Notes: generated by a model not told the origin, from the sequence alone. A DNA stretch of 7,306 nt from Scatomonas sp963661545 (GCA_963661545.1 CAVLCU010000125.1:1-7306); one strand, 5' to 3'. Positions 1 through 6,084 are shown, counted from the stretch's first letter. Numbers and translations: made by a program.

Positions 1-136
1 GATGCTTGTAAAAGGGATTGATCCTGGGATGGGGGGACTGCTCAATATACTTGTATCCCCAATCCGCCACCTGATGCACCCTGGAGTTAATATCCATCTG
101 CTTAGCCAGCACGTCCACATCAAAGGCTATTTTCAT
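1..136 (-). CDS. IolH-like sugar phosphate isomerase/epimerase, N-terminal part only
   Basis: Only the first 45 codons are in the window; the rest lies beyond the left edge. The N-terminus reads MKIAFDVDVLAKQMDI, followed by VADWGYKYIEQSPHP and a PFYKH segment. This matches the first beta strand and helix of the xylose-isomerase-like TIM-barrel family (AP endonuclease 2 fold). From memory it is closest to IolH-type proteins, which start MKIALDP and carry VADLGYEYIELSPR and a PFF-HP stretch. Such proteins act in the cytoplasm on keto-sugars or inosose-type intermediates of inositol catabolism; the exact reaction of IolH is not well fixed. The ATG overlaps the TGA of the upstream lipoprotein gene as ATGA and has a near-perfect Shine-Dalgarno, so translation is probably coupled. 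It could equally be an isomerase or epimerase for another sugar, because the metal ligands are off the window. The family call is fairly secure; the substrate is not. Confidence 0.72.
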   Translation of the reverse strand, partial: MKIAFDVDVLAKQMDINSRVHQVADWGYKYIEQSPHPRINPFYKH

Positions 137-1173
137 CCAATCACCTCCTCCAGAAGCTGATCTACATTCGTTTCATCCATGCCATACAGTTCGATATTCG
201 AACGTTCCGGAACACTTTCCCCCTGATACATCTCTTTTACGATCTCCCCACAGAGAGTACCGATGGAAGGCCAGTAACAGAAGACTGCCGCATCAATACT
301 TCCATCTTTAATGGTCTGGGCATCCTCTGTACTTCCCACATAACCAACCACGGTAACCTGATCGCTCAGTCCGTTCTGCGCCAGAGCTTCCACCACACCC
401 TGAGCCATAATATTGTCCATGGCTACAATGCAATCGATTTCATCTCCCATGGAGGTGATCCAGTCCTCTGCCACCTGCATGGCTGTCTCTGTGCTGGAAT
501 CTCCGCTTTGGACAGATACAATCTCCAGGTCATCCCTGGCAGCAATTCCTTCTTCAAAGCCCTCCTGCCGTTTTACCGTAGCTTCCCGTCCTGGCATGCA
601 GGTCAGAAGACAGATCTTTGCATCCGGATCCAGATTCTCTGCGCACCAGGTTCCCTGGGTTTTTCCAAAATCCACCTCGTCAAATCCGGCGAATTTCCAC
701 TCTCCTCCGGAAGCTTCCGTTCCAACCATGAAAATCGGCACTCCCTCCGCATTGCAGGCTTCTACCGCTGCCGTATTGGCCTCCGTGTCCACCCCGATCA
801 TGAAGACCATATCCACCCCCTTGGTCAAGAGGTTTTCCACATTGGTGATCTGCTTTTCTGTATCCATGGCAGAGTCCGCTGTAATGGCTTCTACCTTATG
901 GCCTACCTGGTCTGCAAAGGAATCGCTTTCCACATATTCCTGAAACAGAACCATGGCCGGATAGGTATTGGGATCGGAATTGTCCAGATTGATAAAGCCA
1001 ACCCGATAAAGCAAGTCGCCTGACAAAGTCTCGGCAGAGGCATCTGAACTTCCTTCCACAAGGCTGCTATCTGCTCCCCCTGCAGTCGTTTTCTCTCCTC
1101 CACAGCCTGTCAAAAGCAGGGATCCCATCCATACAGCTACTGTCAATCCTGCGATTCCTTTTTTCTTCTTCAT
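133..1173 (-). CDS. Sugar-type ABC transporter substrate-binding lipoprotein
   Basis: A 346-residue extracytoplasmic solute-binding protein of the Peripla_BP_4 / ribose-galactose (cluster B) type, which delivers a sugar or polyol to an ABC permease. Residues 1-23 form a lipoprotein signal: KKKK, a hydrophobic stretch, then a lipobox LLTG-C with the lipidated Cys at 24. A low-complexity Gly/Ala/Ser linker follows to about residue 50. The mature fold then starts at LLYRVGFINLDNSDP, with later family features KQITNVENLLTKGVDMVFMIG, a KRQEGFEEGI helix and IDCIVAMDN. The gene lies 20 bp after the IolG-like gene and overlaps the isomerase gene by 4 bp, so it is embedded among catabolic enzymes. No permease or ATPase is visible; they must be encoded elsewhere or beyond the left edge. 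The context suggests a cyclitol or similar ligand, but ligand specificity cannot be read from the sequence. The RBS is modest (AAGGGAG, 10 nt from the ATG). Confidence 0.9.
   Translation of the reverse strand: MKKKKGIAGLTVAVWMGSLLLTGCGGEKTTAGGADSSLVEGSSDASAETLSGDLLYRVGFINLDNSDPNTYPAMVLFQEYVESDSFADQVGHKVEAITADSAMDTEKQITNVENLLTKGVDMVFMIGVDTEANTAAVEACNAEGVPIFMVGTEASGGEWKFAGFDEVDFGKTQGTWCAENLDPDAKICLLTCMPGREATVKRQEGFEEGIAARDDLEIVSVQSGDSSTETAMQVAEDWITSMGDEIDCIVAMDNIMAQGVVEALAQNGLSDQVTVVGYVGSTEDAQTIKDGSIDAAVFCYWPSIGTLCGEIVKEMYQGESVPERSNIELYGMDETNVDQLLEEVIG
137..151 (-). promoter_or_regulatory. Ribosome binding site inside the end of the lipoprotein gene
   Basis: On the minus strand the sequence GGAGGAGGTGATTGG directly precedes the ATG at 136-134. 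It contains AGGAGGTGAT, a full-length anti-16S match, with 7 nt between AGGAGG and the ATG. The same bases encode the last residues (EEVIG) of the substrate-binding protein. With the ATGA stop/start overlap at 133-136, this marks translational coupling of the two genes. Confidence 0.8.
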
Positions 1174-1193
1174 CCTATCTCTTCTCCCTTATC

Positions 1194-2207
1194 CTATCGA
1201 TACAGTTCCGGCATTTCCTCATAAACCACCGCTTCTATGGTCTGCTTGTCCCTGGCCAGAGAGGCAGCAGCTGCTGCGACCTGACAGCAATAACCGTCCC
1301 AGGCGTCAGGGCCATCCACCCTGCCCTCCAGGCTTGCATGGATCCAGGCTTGAATCTCTTCATTATAGGCATCTGCAAAGCGCTGGAAGCAATCCGTATA
1401 CATGGCTCTTCCGGTCTCTGCCTGAGTATTTACCGAAATATAATTGGGCTCCGGCAGATTCAATACCGCCTTATCACATACAATCTCGCACTTAATATGG
1501 TAGTCGTTATGATTGTTGACAAAGGACTCCACATCAATCCTGACACCGGATTTGGTAGTCAGAATCAGGATCTGGGGATCATGCAGGTCTTTGGGCCCAT
1601 TATTGGTACTCTTGCCGTAACGCACCTCTGCGGTAGCATAGTCCTCTCCCAGCAGCCAGCGCAGGACATCGATTTCATGAACCAGGGAATTCTCTACGGC
1701 CATGGAATTGTCCCAATCTGCCGGAACAGAGGGATTTCTATGAGAGCAATGCAGGAGCAGAGCCTCACCGTATTTCCCGCTTTGCACTGCCTCCTTCAAT
1801 TGACGATAGCCGCTGTCATAGCGCCGCATGAAGCCTACCTGAACATATTTTTTTCCTGCCTTTTGCTCTGCTTCTACAATTCGCTTGCAGGCATCTGCCT
1901 TGGGAGCCAGGGGTTTCTCGCAAAAGATAAACTTGCCTGCCTCAATGGCTGCCAGGACGCAGGGCTCATGATAGGGATCTGCCGTTGTGCAGATGATGGC
2001 GTCTATCTGGGGATCCTTAATCAGATCCAGATAATTCTCATACCCCTGCAGGCCATAGTCCTGCGCCACCTTCAGTCCGAAGGCGCCTGCCGGATCAGCA
2101 GCTGCCACAACGCGTCCTCCCTGCAGCCTCTGATTGATTCTTTCTATATGACTTCTTCCGATTCCCCCGGTTCCCACCAGGCCAATTCTCAATTCTTTTC
2201 CCTTCAT
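1194..2207 (-). CDS. iolG: Inositol 2-dehydrogenase-like Gfo/Idh/MocA oxidoreductase
   Basis: A 337-residue NAD(P)-dependent dehydrogenase, predicted to oxidise a ring hydroxyl of a cyclitol (IolG turns myo-inositol into scyllo-inosose) in the cytoplasm. The Rossmann motif GTGGIG is at residues 12-17. The catalytic-Lys motif CEKPL is at 96-100 (K98). VQVGFMRRYDSGY, a hallmark of IolG proteins, is at 122-134, followed by HCSHRNPS at 153-160, LVHEIDVLRWLL at 175-186 (H177) and a C-terminal DAWDGY at 301-306. Length and motif order match Bacillus subtilis IolG as I recall it. One oddity: where I recall the Bacillus enzyme having Asp172, four residues before the catalytic His, this protein has Asn173. 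A strong RBS (AGGAGG, 7 nt from the ATG) fixes the start. It lies 42 bp after the URO-D gene and 20 bp before the lipoprotein gene. It could act on another inositol isomer or a sugar; the family call is firm. Confidence 0.88.
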   Translation of the reverse strand: MKGKELRIGLVGTGGIGRSHIERINQRLQGGRVVAAADPAGAFGLKVAQDYGLQGYENYLDLIKDPQIDAIICTTADPYHEPCVLAAIEAGKFIFCEKPLAPKADACKRIVEAEQKAGKKYVQVGFMRRYDSGYRQLKEAVQSGKYGEALLLHCSHRNPSVPADWDNSMAVENSLVHEIDVLRWLLGEDYATAEVRYGKSTNNGPKDLHDPQILILTTKSGVRIDVESFVNNHNDYHIKCEIVCDKAVLNLPEPNYISVNTQAETGRAMYTDCFQRFADAYNEEIQAWIHASLEGRVDGPDAWDGYCCQVAAAAASLARDKQTIEAVVYEEMPELYR

Positions 2208-2230
2208 CTGTCTTCCTCCTGCTATCGCTC

Positions 2231-2238
2231 TTATAGGA
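2231..2238. promoter_or_regulatory. Isolated copy of the TCCTATAA element between the URO-D and iolG genes
   Basis: The 42-bp gap between the first two operon genes contains TTATAGGA, the exact 8-mer core (TCCTATAA on the other strand) of the tandem repeats at 3489-3521. It could be a secondary regulator site inside the operon. An 8-mer can also recur by chance in a window this size, so the call is weak. Confidence 0.2.
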
Positions 2239-2249
2239 CTCTGATTGTT

Positions 2250-3392
2250 TCAATCCTCTACATGAATGGGGTAATTGCAATATTTTTTGTAGGTATCGAA
2301 GATGGCTACGATATTCTGGGGGGGACAATCGGACTGGATATTATGTCCGCAGGCGAAGAGATAGCCGCCACCGGGGGCAAAATCTCTGATTTTCTGCTTA
2401 ACATCCTCAATGACTGCATCGGTAGGTCCTGCAAATTTTCCCTGATTGTCCAAGCCGCCATGCAATACCAGCTTTCCATAGGCCATTTCCTTGATTTTCT
2501 TACTGTCCTGCATGGCGAAGGCATTGGCCTGCACCGGCTGGATGATATCCACTCCTGCATCATGGAGGGAATCAAAAGCCCAAGATACGGAACCGCAGCT
2601 GTGATAAGCCACCTTGCCGCCGCAATACTTATGCATAGAATCAATCACCCGCTTGATTCTGGGCTGTACCCGCTCCACAAACTGGGTGGGATGGATCAGG
2701 GGACCATTCTGGGTACCCCAGTCATCTCCCAGCCACATGATATCCACATACTCTCCCACTTCCTTCAGCATGGTCTCATACCAGGCGCACCACCAGTCGG
2801 CAGCCATGTCCAGGAGATAATCGGCAAATTCCTCATCGGCGGCAAAGTCAGCCATGAAGTTCTGCATGCCTCTCCACTCCCAGGCCTGATAGAAGACAGA
2901 ACCATGCTCCCCGATGACGATGGCCTTATCCGTGTTCTCGTGGAGCCATTTTGCTCTTTCCTTCATGCCCTTGAATCTGGAGGGATCTGTGGGATCCGAT
3001 GGCTTGAAGGCCTTCAGATCATCGATAGTATCCGCATCCTCCAGAGGATTTTTGACAAAATCAAAATACTCTCCCATCTGCTTGAAATAGACCCCGTTGG
3101 GATCATAGAAGCCTCCCTCGTCATCTATCTTCAATTCCCAGTTGGCAGGAGGATTGGACAGGAGACACCGGGTATCTACCCCGAAATAGTCCAGGACATA
3201 ATCGCTGACCAGAGCTAATCCCTGCTTGATATCCCTGATGATAATCTCCTCCTCGGGAGCGCCAATATACTTCAGCAAATTCCGGTAGGCATCTGCCTGG
3301 ATTCCCGTCACCGCATTATTGCCCCAGTCCACCGGAATTCTGTCTGCTTCTTCAAAATTCAGTGCTTTTAATACTCTTTCTCTCGAAGTCAT
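2250..3392 (-). CDS. URO-D superfamily protein (methyltransferase-like)
   Basis: A 380-residue protein of the uroporphyrinogen decarboxylase superfamily, first gene of the minus-strand operon. It begins MTSRERVLKALNFEEADRIP, the usual opening of MtaA/CmuA-like members. Further family segments are MWLGDDWGTQNGPLIHP (219-235), VAYHSCGSV (261-269), LVLHGGLDNQG (308-318) and GGGYLFACGHNIQSDCPPQN (341-360). H264, C266 and C348 have the order and approximate spacing of the His-x-Cys...Cys zinc site of the methyltransferases MtaA and MtbA. That favours a methyl-transfer or thiolate-chemistry role over haem synthesis, as does the sugar-catabolic operon. The start is fixed by AAGGAG 7 nt upstream and faces a divergent AraC gene. 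The reaction is unknown; cyclitol O-demethylation is an inference. An alternative is a decarboxylase or lyase acting on an intermediate of the IolG pathway. Family confidence is high, function low. Confidence 0.85.
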   Translation of the reverse strand: MTSRERVLKALNFEEADRIPVDWGNNAVTGIQADAYRNLLKYIGAPEEEIIIRDIKQGLALVSDYVLDYFGVDTRCLLSNPPANWELKIDDEGGFYDPNGVYFKQMGEYFDFVKNPLEDADTIDDLKAFKPSDPTDPSRFKGMKERAKWLHENTDKAIVIGEHGSVFYQAWEWRGMQNFMADFAADEEFADYLLDMAADWWCAWYETMLKEVGEYVDIMWLGDDWGTQNGPLIHPTQFVERVQPRIKRVIDSMHKYCGGKVAYHSCGSVSWAFDSLHDAGVDIIQPVQANAFAMQDSKKIKEMAYGKLVLHGGLDNQGKFAGPTDAVIEDVKQKIRDFAPGGGYLFACGHNIQSDCPPQNIVAIFDTYKKYCNYPIHVED

Positions 3393-3405
3393 TCTTTTTC
3401 TCCTT

Positions 3406-3447
3406 GTTTTTCTTATTTAGTGATATTCGTTAGGCGTTTTTCTTATT
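3406..3447. repeat. 12-bp exact direct repeat, 30-bp period, in the operon leader
   Basis: GTTTTTCTTATT occurs at 3406-3417 and again at 3436-3447. Both copies lie between the predicted minus-strand start of transcription (about 3450) and the URO-D gene's ATG, so the mRNA leader carries AATAAGAAAAAC twice. It may be a regulatory element or a product of local duplication; nothing further can be supported. Confidence 0.5.
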
Positions 3448-3456
3448 GTCACGGAC

Positions 3457-3485
3457 ATTGTACCATGAAATCTTTATATTCTTGC
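3457..3485 (-). promoter_or_regulatory. Predicted promoter of the URO-D/iolG/lipoprotein operon
   Basis: On the minus strand TACAAT (plus 3457-3462) is a 5/6 match to the -10 consensus, giving a start near 3450. At a 17-bp spacing the -35 position (3480-3485) reads GCAAGA, a very poor match. A good -10 with a poor -35 is typical of promoters that need an activator, and tandem repeats lie immediately upstream. The assignment is by inspection only. Confidence 0.5.
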
Positions 3486-3488
3486 ATA

Positions 3489-3521
3489 ACATTCCTATAA
3501 AAAAATAGCACAATCCTATAA
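3489..3521. promoter_or_regulatory. Tandem 12-bp direct repeat, 21-bp period: candidate AraC-type operator
   Basis: ACATTCCTATAA (3489-3500) and ACAATCCTATAA (3510-3521) match at 11 of 12 positions and start exactly 21 bp apart, two helical turns. AraC-family activators bind as two helix-turn-helix arms to half-sites in direct repeat at this spacing. Relative to the predicted minus-strand start near 3450, the copies sit at about -39 to -50 and -60 to -71, the usual zone for AraC activation. The distal copy also overlaps the -10 of the regulator's own promoter, which would allow autorepression. TAGCACA at 3506-3512 overlaps the distal copy and recurs in the second divergent gap. Confidence 0.6.
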
Positions 3522-3522
3522 T
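3517..3522 (+). promoter_or_regulatory. Predicted -10 of the first AraC regulator gene
   Basis: TATAAT at 3517-3522 is a perfect -10 hexamer, 39 bp before the ATG at 3562. No good -35 is seen at 16-18 bp upstream (CCTATA at 17 bp), so the promoter is probably weak or regulated. The hexamer lies partly inside the distal operator repeat. Confidence 0.45.
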
Positions 3523-3561
3523 TTATTGTAAAATATGAACAGACCACGGAGGTGAGAGATC

Positions 3562-4500
3562 ATGATTCCTTATATTACTTTTCCAGATCCGGCTACTTCG
3601 ATTTTTTCAGAAACTGCCCGGTATCGGAAGGACGACCGGATCGAATCCCATGCCCATGCCTTCCTGGAGCTGGTTCTGATTGCAGGAGGCGCCTGCAGCC
3701 ATCAATTTCGCCAGGTGGAAATGCCCCTCTTCTCCGGAGACATTTTCCTGATTCCGGCTCACCAGCCCCACAGCTATCGAATGCACGCGGAAACCGACTT
3801 CATCAACTGCTATTTCTACCCGGACTTGCCTTCCACCCAGGGGACGATGATCCGGGATATTCTTCAGGAGGGGAGCTTCTTCTCCCAGAATGTTGCTGCG
3901 AGGGAAGATCAGCTGGAGCTTTTGTCCAACCTGTCCCACCGGGAGACCCAGGCGGATGCCTCCCTTTCCTCAGACAGTAAGGCACAGATTCAGGGAATCA
4001 CCCACCTCAATGCAAGGGAACATCACTCTATCGAGTCTCTCTTGCTGCGGATTCAGGAGGAGCAGGAACAAAGTAGCTTTGCAAGGGAGTCCATGAAATT
4101 CTGCCTCCTGCTGACCATCCTGATTACCATCCAAAGGGCCCAGAAACAAAGCCCCTCGGCTCTTCCCCCCTCGGATTCCAATCATAGAATCATGATAGAA
4201 AAGGCACTGGCCTACATGGATCAACATTTTACGGAGGAGATTAACATTAGCCAATTGGCCAGAGATTCTGCCATATCCGAAAGCTATTTCCGCACCCTCT
4301 TCAAGCATATCACCGGTCTGACACCCCTGGACTATATCACCCGCCTGCGGGTAGCAAAATCCCTGGAATACATCCAGCGGGAGGGGATCTCCATCTGTCA
4401 GGCAGCCGAAAAGGTTGGCATCTACGATCCCAACTATTTTACGAGAGTCTTTAAGAAAATTATGGGGAATTCACCGAAATATTTTAAAAAGATACCCTAG
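3562..4500 (+). CDS. AraC-family transcriptional regulator with cupin sensor domain (copy 1)
   Basis: A 312-residue cytoplasmic DNA-binding regulator. The N-terminal half is a cupin ligand-binding domain with H30-x-H32-xxx-E36 and H70 (in FLIPAHQPHSY), the usual cupin ligand positions. A variable linker runs to about residue 208. The C-terminal 100 residues are the double helix-turn-helix of AraC/XylS proteins: HTH1 around 228-250 (INISQLARDSAISESYFRTL) and HTH2 around 276-300 (CQAAEKVGIYDPNYFTRVFK). The RBS GGAGGTGA ends 6 nt before the ATG and fixes the start. It is divergent from the URO-D/iolG operon with a 169-bp gap carrying AraC-like tandem sites, so it most likely activates that operon when its ligand binds and may autoregulate. 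The inducer is unknown; a cyclitol or a catabolic intermediate is likely from context. It is paralogous to the regulator at 6240-7211. Confidence 0.93.
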   Translation: MIPYITFPDPATSIFSETARYRKDDRIESHAHAFLELVLIAGGACSHQFRQVEMPLFSGDIFLIPAHQPHSYRMHAETDFINCYFYPDLPSTQGTMIRDILQEGSFFSQNVAAREDQLELLSNLSHRETQADASLSSDSKAQIQGITHLNAREHHSIESLLLRIQEEQEQSSFARESMKFCLLLTILITIQRAQKQSPSALPPSDSNHRIMIEKALAYMDQHFTEEINISQLARDSAISESYFRTLFKHITGLTPLDYITRLRVAKSLEYIQREGISICQAAEKVGIYDPNYFTRVFKKIMGNSPKYFKKIP

Positions 4501-4515
4501 AAAGGCAAATAGAAA

Positions 4516-4565
4516 AGGGACTGCCGCCGCATGCCCGGTTTGGGAGCTATGCAAGGGCAGTCCCT
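4516..4565 (-). terminator. Probable intrinsic terminator of the 444-aa URO-D-like gene
   Basis: AGGGACTGCC (4516-4525) and GGCAGTCCCT (4556-4565) form a perfect 10-bp stem. The 30-nt loop can fold further through GCAT (4529-4532) with ATGC (4549-4552) and CCC (4534-4536) with GGG (4542-4544). Reading the minus strand, the stem is followed by TTTCTATTT, a U-rich tail, and it lies 75-124 bp after the stop of the gene at 4640-5974. On the plus strand no T-run follows, so it is a poor terminator for the AraC gene. The long structured loop is unusual. Confidence 0.6.
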
Positions 4566-4595
4566 CTAAGGAGGAACCGGTTTTTGCTAAAGCCT

Positions 4596-4621
4596 GGTTT
4601 GGGTGTCAAAGCACCCAAACC
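4596..4621. repeat. Perfect 10-bp-stem hairpin with 6-nt loop in the convergent gap
   Basis: GGTTTGGGTG (4596-4605), loop TCAAAG, and CACCCAAACC (4612-4621) form a perfect inverted repeat. A smaller hairpin, CCTGT (4620-4624) with ACAGG (4629-4633), overlaps its right arm and would compete with it. No U-run follows directly on either strand, so it is not a classic terminator. It may be an RNA 3'-end stabiliser or pause structure. The arm GGTTTGGG is repeated in the loop of the neighbouring hairpin at 4537-4544. Confidence 0.5.
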
Positions 4622-4639
4622 TGTGTTTACAGGGATTGG

Positions 4640-5974
4640 TCAGCCATATACTCTGGCCATCTCTTCCCGGGCGATCTCTACCCAGCGGATGACCTGCTCA
4701 GGCTTGTCGCTGATGGTATGCAGATCCTTCAGGACTACCTCTACATGGTTGCATTGGGTTTTTTCAAACATGCGGCGCAGCTCGCTCCGGATCAGATCCT
4801 CGTCCATATTGGGCACTGTTACATGGGCAGAGTTGGCCTTGTAGGAATAGATAAAGTCCTTCTGCAGATAATCCGACATCTTATCCATCTTGGACCACTG
4901 GGAAACAGACACCCGGCGCAGGTTGGGGAGCTCCTTGATCCACTCCCATTTGGTATCGATCCCCTCGCAGCAGGCGTAGCAGGTCAGGCCGAAAAGCTCT
5001 GCCACCTGTTTGTGATAGGGGAAAATGAACTCATGGAACATGGCCGGAGAGATCTCTCCGCACTCCTGAGCTTCGCAGAGACCCCACATGGTTTTCAAGG
5101 TTACATGATCCGGATCCGTATGCAGACTGTCTGTCCAGCCCAGTCCGCCGGATCCCACGAAGGTATTATCCGTATTGCAATAGAGCAGATTGTGGTCTTC
5201 CAGGAAATGCAGCTTCTTGATATAACCGTCTGTCAGCTTCTGGAAGATCTCCTTCATCTTGTCCGGCACATCATAGAAGTCATACATCATGCCGTCCAGT
5301 CCCCGGAAATTGGCATAAGCCAGTGCCATGTGGGAGGACCAGAACCACCAGGTACGCATCCGCACCTCCAGTATGCCATCAAAGACCTCCCTGGCCAATT
5401 GATAGGCAGCCTGGGTGGCCTTCTCATCCACCACCACTACCGGGTCCTGGATCTCTGCCTCTACATCTATCTCCTCGAATTCCTCATCCGTCAGTTCCTT
5501 CATGGAGGGAACCCAGGTATAGGCATGGTTCTTCTCGTTATCTCCGTCTCCCTCATCAATCTCAACCTTGTTCTCGCCGATTCCCCACTCGGTATTGATG
5601 GCTCGATGGGGCAGATAGAAGACCGGTGTCAGGGGCTTGTCATCCTTCAGCCGTTCCGCATAAAACAACTCTTTACGCAGCCACATCTCCCAGTCCTGAG
5701 CCATGTAGCCCTCACAGACGATATCCCGGTCAAAACGAACCGCCTCATTCCAGCCATTCTCCATATCCACCAGCAAAAGGGGACGGGTATCCTTGAGGTC
5801 GTTGTGATCCTTCCACAGCCTAATCAGTTCCTTCTCCCGGGGACGTTCACAGTAGTCCCGAAATTTTTTGGCTAAATCCCGCAGGATTTTCCGATCCCCG
5901 TCGGAAATAGTCACCTGCTCCAAAGGCCAGCCTTCCGTAATCCAATTGCCCCAATACCCCTTGTCTATCCTCAT
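4640..5974 (-). CDS. Uncharacterised URO-D superfamily-like protein, 444 aa
   Basis: A soluble protein without signal peptide or membrane segment. I place it in a divergent, functionally unassigned branch of the URO-D superfamily. The support is the C-terminal pattern GLTCYACCEGIDTKWEWIK (329-347), LPNLRRVSVSQWSKMDK (349-365), DFIYSYKANSA (373-383) and VVLKDLHT (413-420), plus an inner YCNTDNTFVGSGGLG (265-279). Clustered cysteines C332, C335 and C336 with E337, and H419, are candidate metal or catalytic residues. An acidic stretch (about 138-175) has no counterpart I recognise. It is longer than the 380-aa URO-D protein of the other operon and is not a close copy of it. The start is fixed by AAGGAGGT 5-6 nt before the ATG. 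It is monocistronic here, divergent from the second AraC gene and ended by the hairpin at 4516-4565. A methyl-transfer role is possible but unproven. Confidence 0.75.
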   Translation of the reverse strand: MRIDKGYWGNWITEGWPLEQVTISDGDRKILRDLAKKFRDYCERPREKELIRLWKDHNDLKDTRPLLLVDMENGWNEAVRFDRDIVCEGYMAQDWEMWLRKELFYAERLKDDKPLTPVFYLPHRAINTEWGIGENKVEIDEGDGDNEKNHAYTWVPSMKELTDEEFEEIDVEAEIQDPVVVVDEKATQAAYQLAREVFDGILEVRMRTWWFWSSHMALAYANFRGLDGMMYDFYDVPDKMKEIFQKLTDGYIKKLHFLEDHNLLYCNTDNTFVGSGGLGWTDSLHTDPDHVTLKTMWGLCEAQECGEISPAMFHEFIFPYHKQVAELFGLTCYACCEGIDTKWEWIKELPNLRRVSVSQWSKMDKMSDYLQKDFIYSYKANSAHVTVPNMDEDLIRSELRRMFEKTQCNHVEVVLKDLHTISDKPEQVIRWVEIAREEMARVYG

Positions 5975-6013
5975 AAAAATACCTCCTTATCCTGGGTCTT
6001 TTTGTTATAAAAA

Positions 6014-6042
6014 AGTATAGCATTTCTCCCGGATTCTCTGTT
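6014..6042 (-). promoter_or_regulatory. Predicted promoter of the 444-aa URO-D-like gene
   Basis: On the minus strand TATACT (plus 6014-6019) is a 5/6 -10 match, giving a start near 6007 and a leader of about 33 nt before the ATG. At 17 bp the -35 position (6037-6042) reads AACAGA, a weak match. As in the first operon, this looks activator-dependent. Confidence 0.5.
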
Positions 6043-6062
6043 AGGATGTAAGGGGACTTTTT

Positions 6063-6080
6063 TAGCACATTTCAACTATA
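6063..6080. promoter_or_regulatory. Candidate AraC-type operator shared with the first divergent gap
   Basis: TAGCACATTTCAACTATA begins with the heptamer TAGCACA and ends CTATA. The first gap has TAGCACAATCCTATA at 3506-3520. In both gaps the heptamer starts exactly 49 bp upstream of the minus-strand -10 hexamer (3457 to 3506; 6014 to 6063). A weaker partner, TTAGGATGT at 6041-6049, sits 21 bp nearer the promoter and keeps TTAG, A and T of the site. The positional coincidence is the main support. Confidence 0.45.
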
Positions 6081-6084
6081 TCAT

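Noticed and set aside
1338..3218. A 626-codon plus-strand open frame opposite iolG and the URO-D gene
   Set aside because: It is antisense to two genes with clear family motifs and strong RBSs, its translation has no recognisable domain, and it spans their intergenic gap. It is open because the real genes rarely use the codons that give stops on the other strand.
2250..3392. Haem-pathway uroporphyrinogen decarboxylase (HemE)
   Set aside because: No other haem genes are present, the operon is sugar-catabolic, and the H-x-C...C pattern and overall sequence fit the methyltransferase-like branch better.
3393..3561. A cobalamin riboswitch or other known leader RNA ahead of the URO-D operon
   Set aside because: The predicted leader is only about 55 nt and AT-rich, with no B12-box-like or other conserved riboswitch core that I can recognise.
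4415..5875. A 486-codon plus-strand open frame running from the AraC gene into the 444-aa gene
   Set aside because: It overlaps the AraC C-terminus in another frame, crosses both hairpins and lies antisense to the URO-D-like gene. No RBS or protein-family signal was seen.
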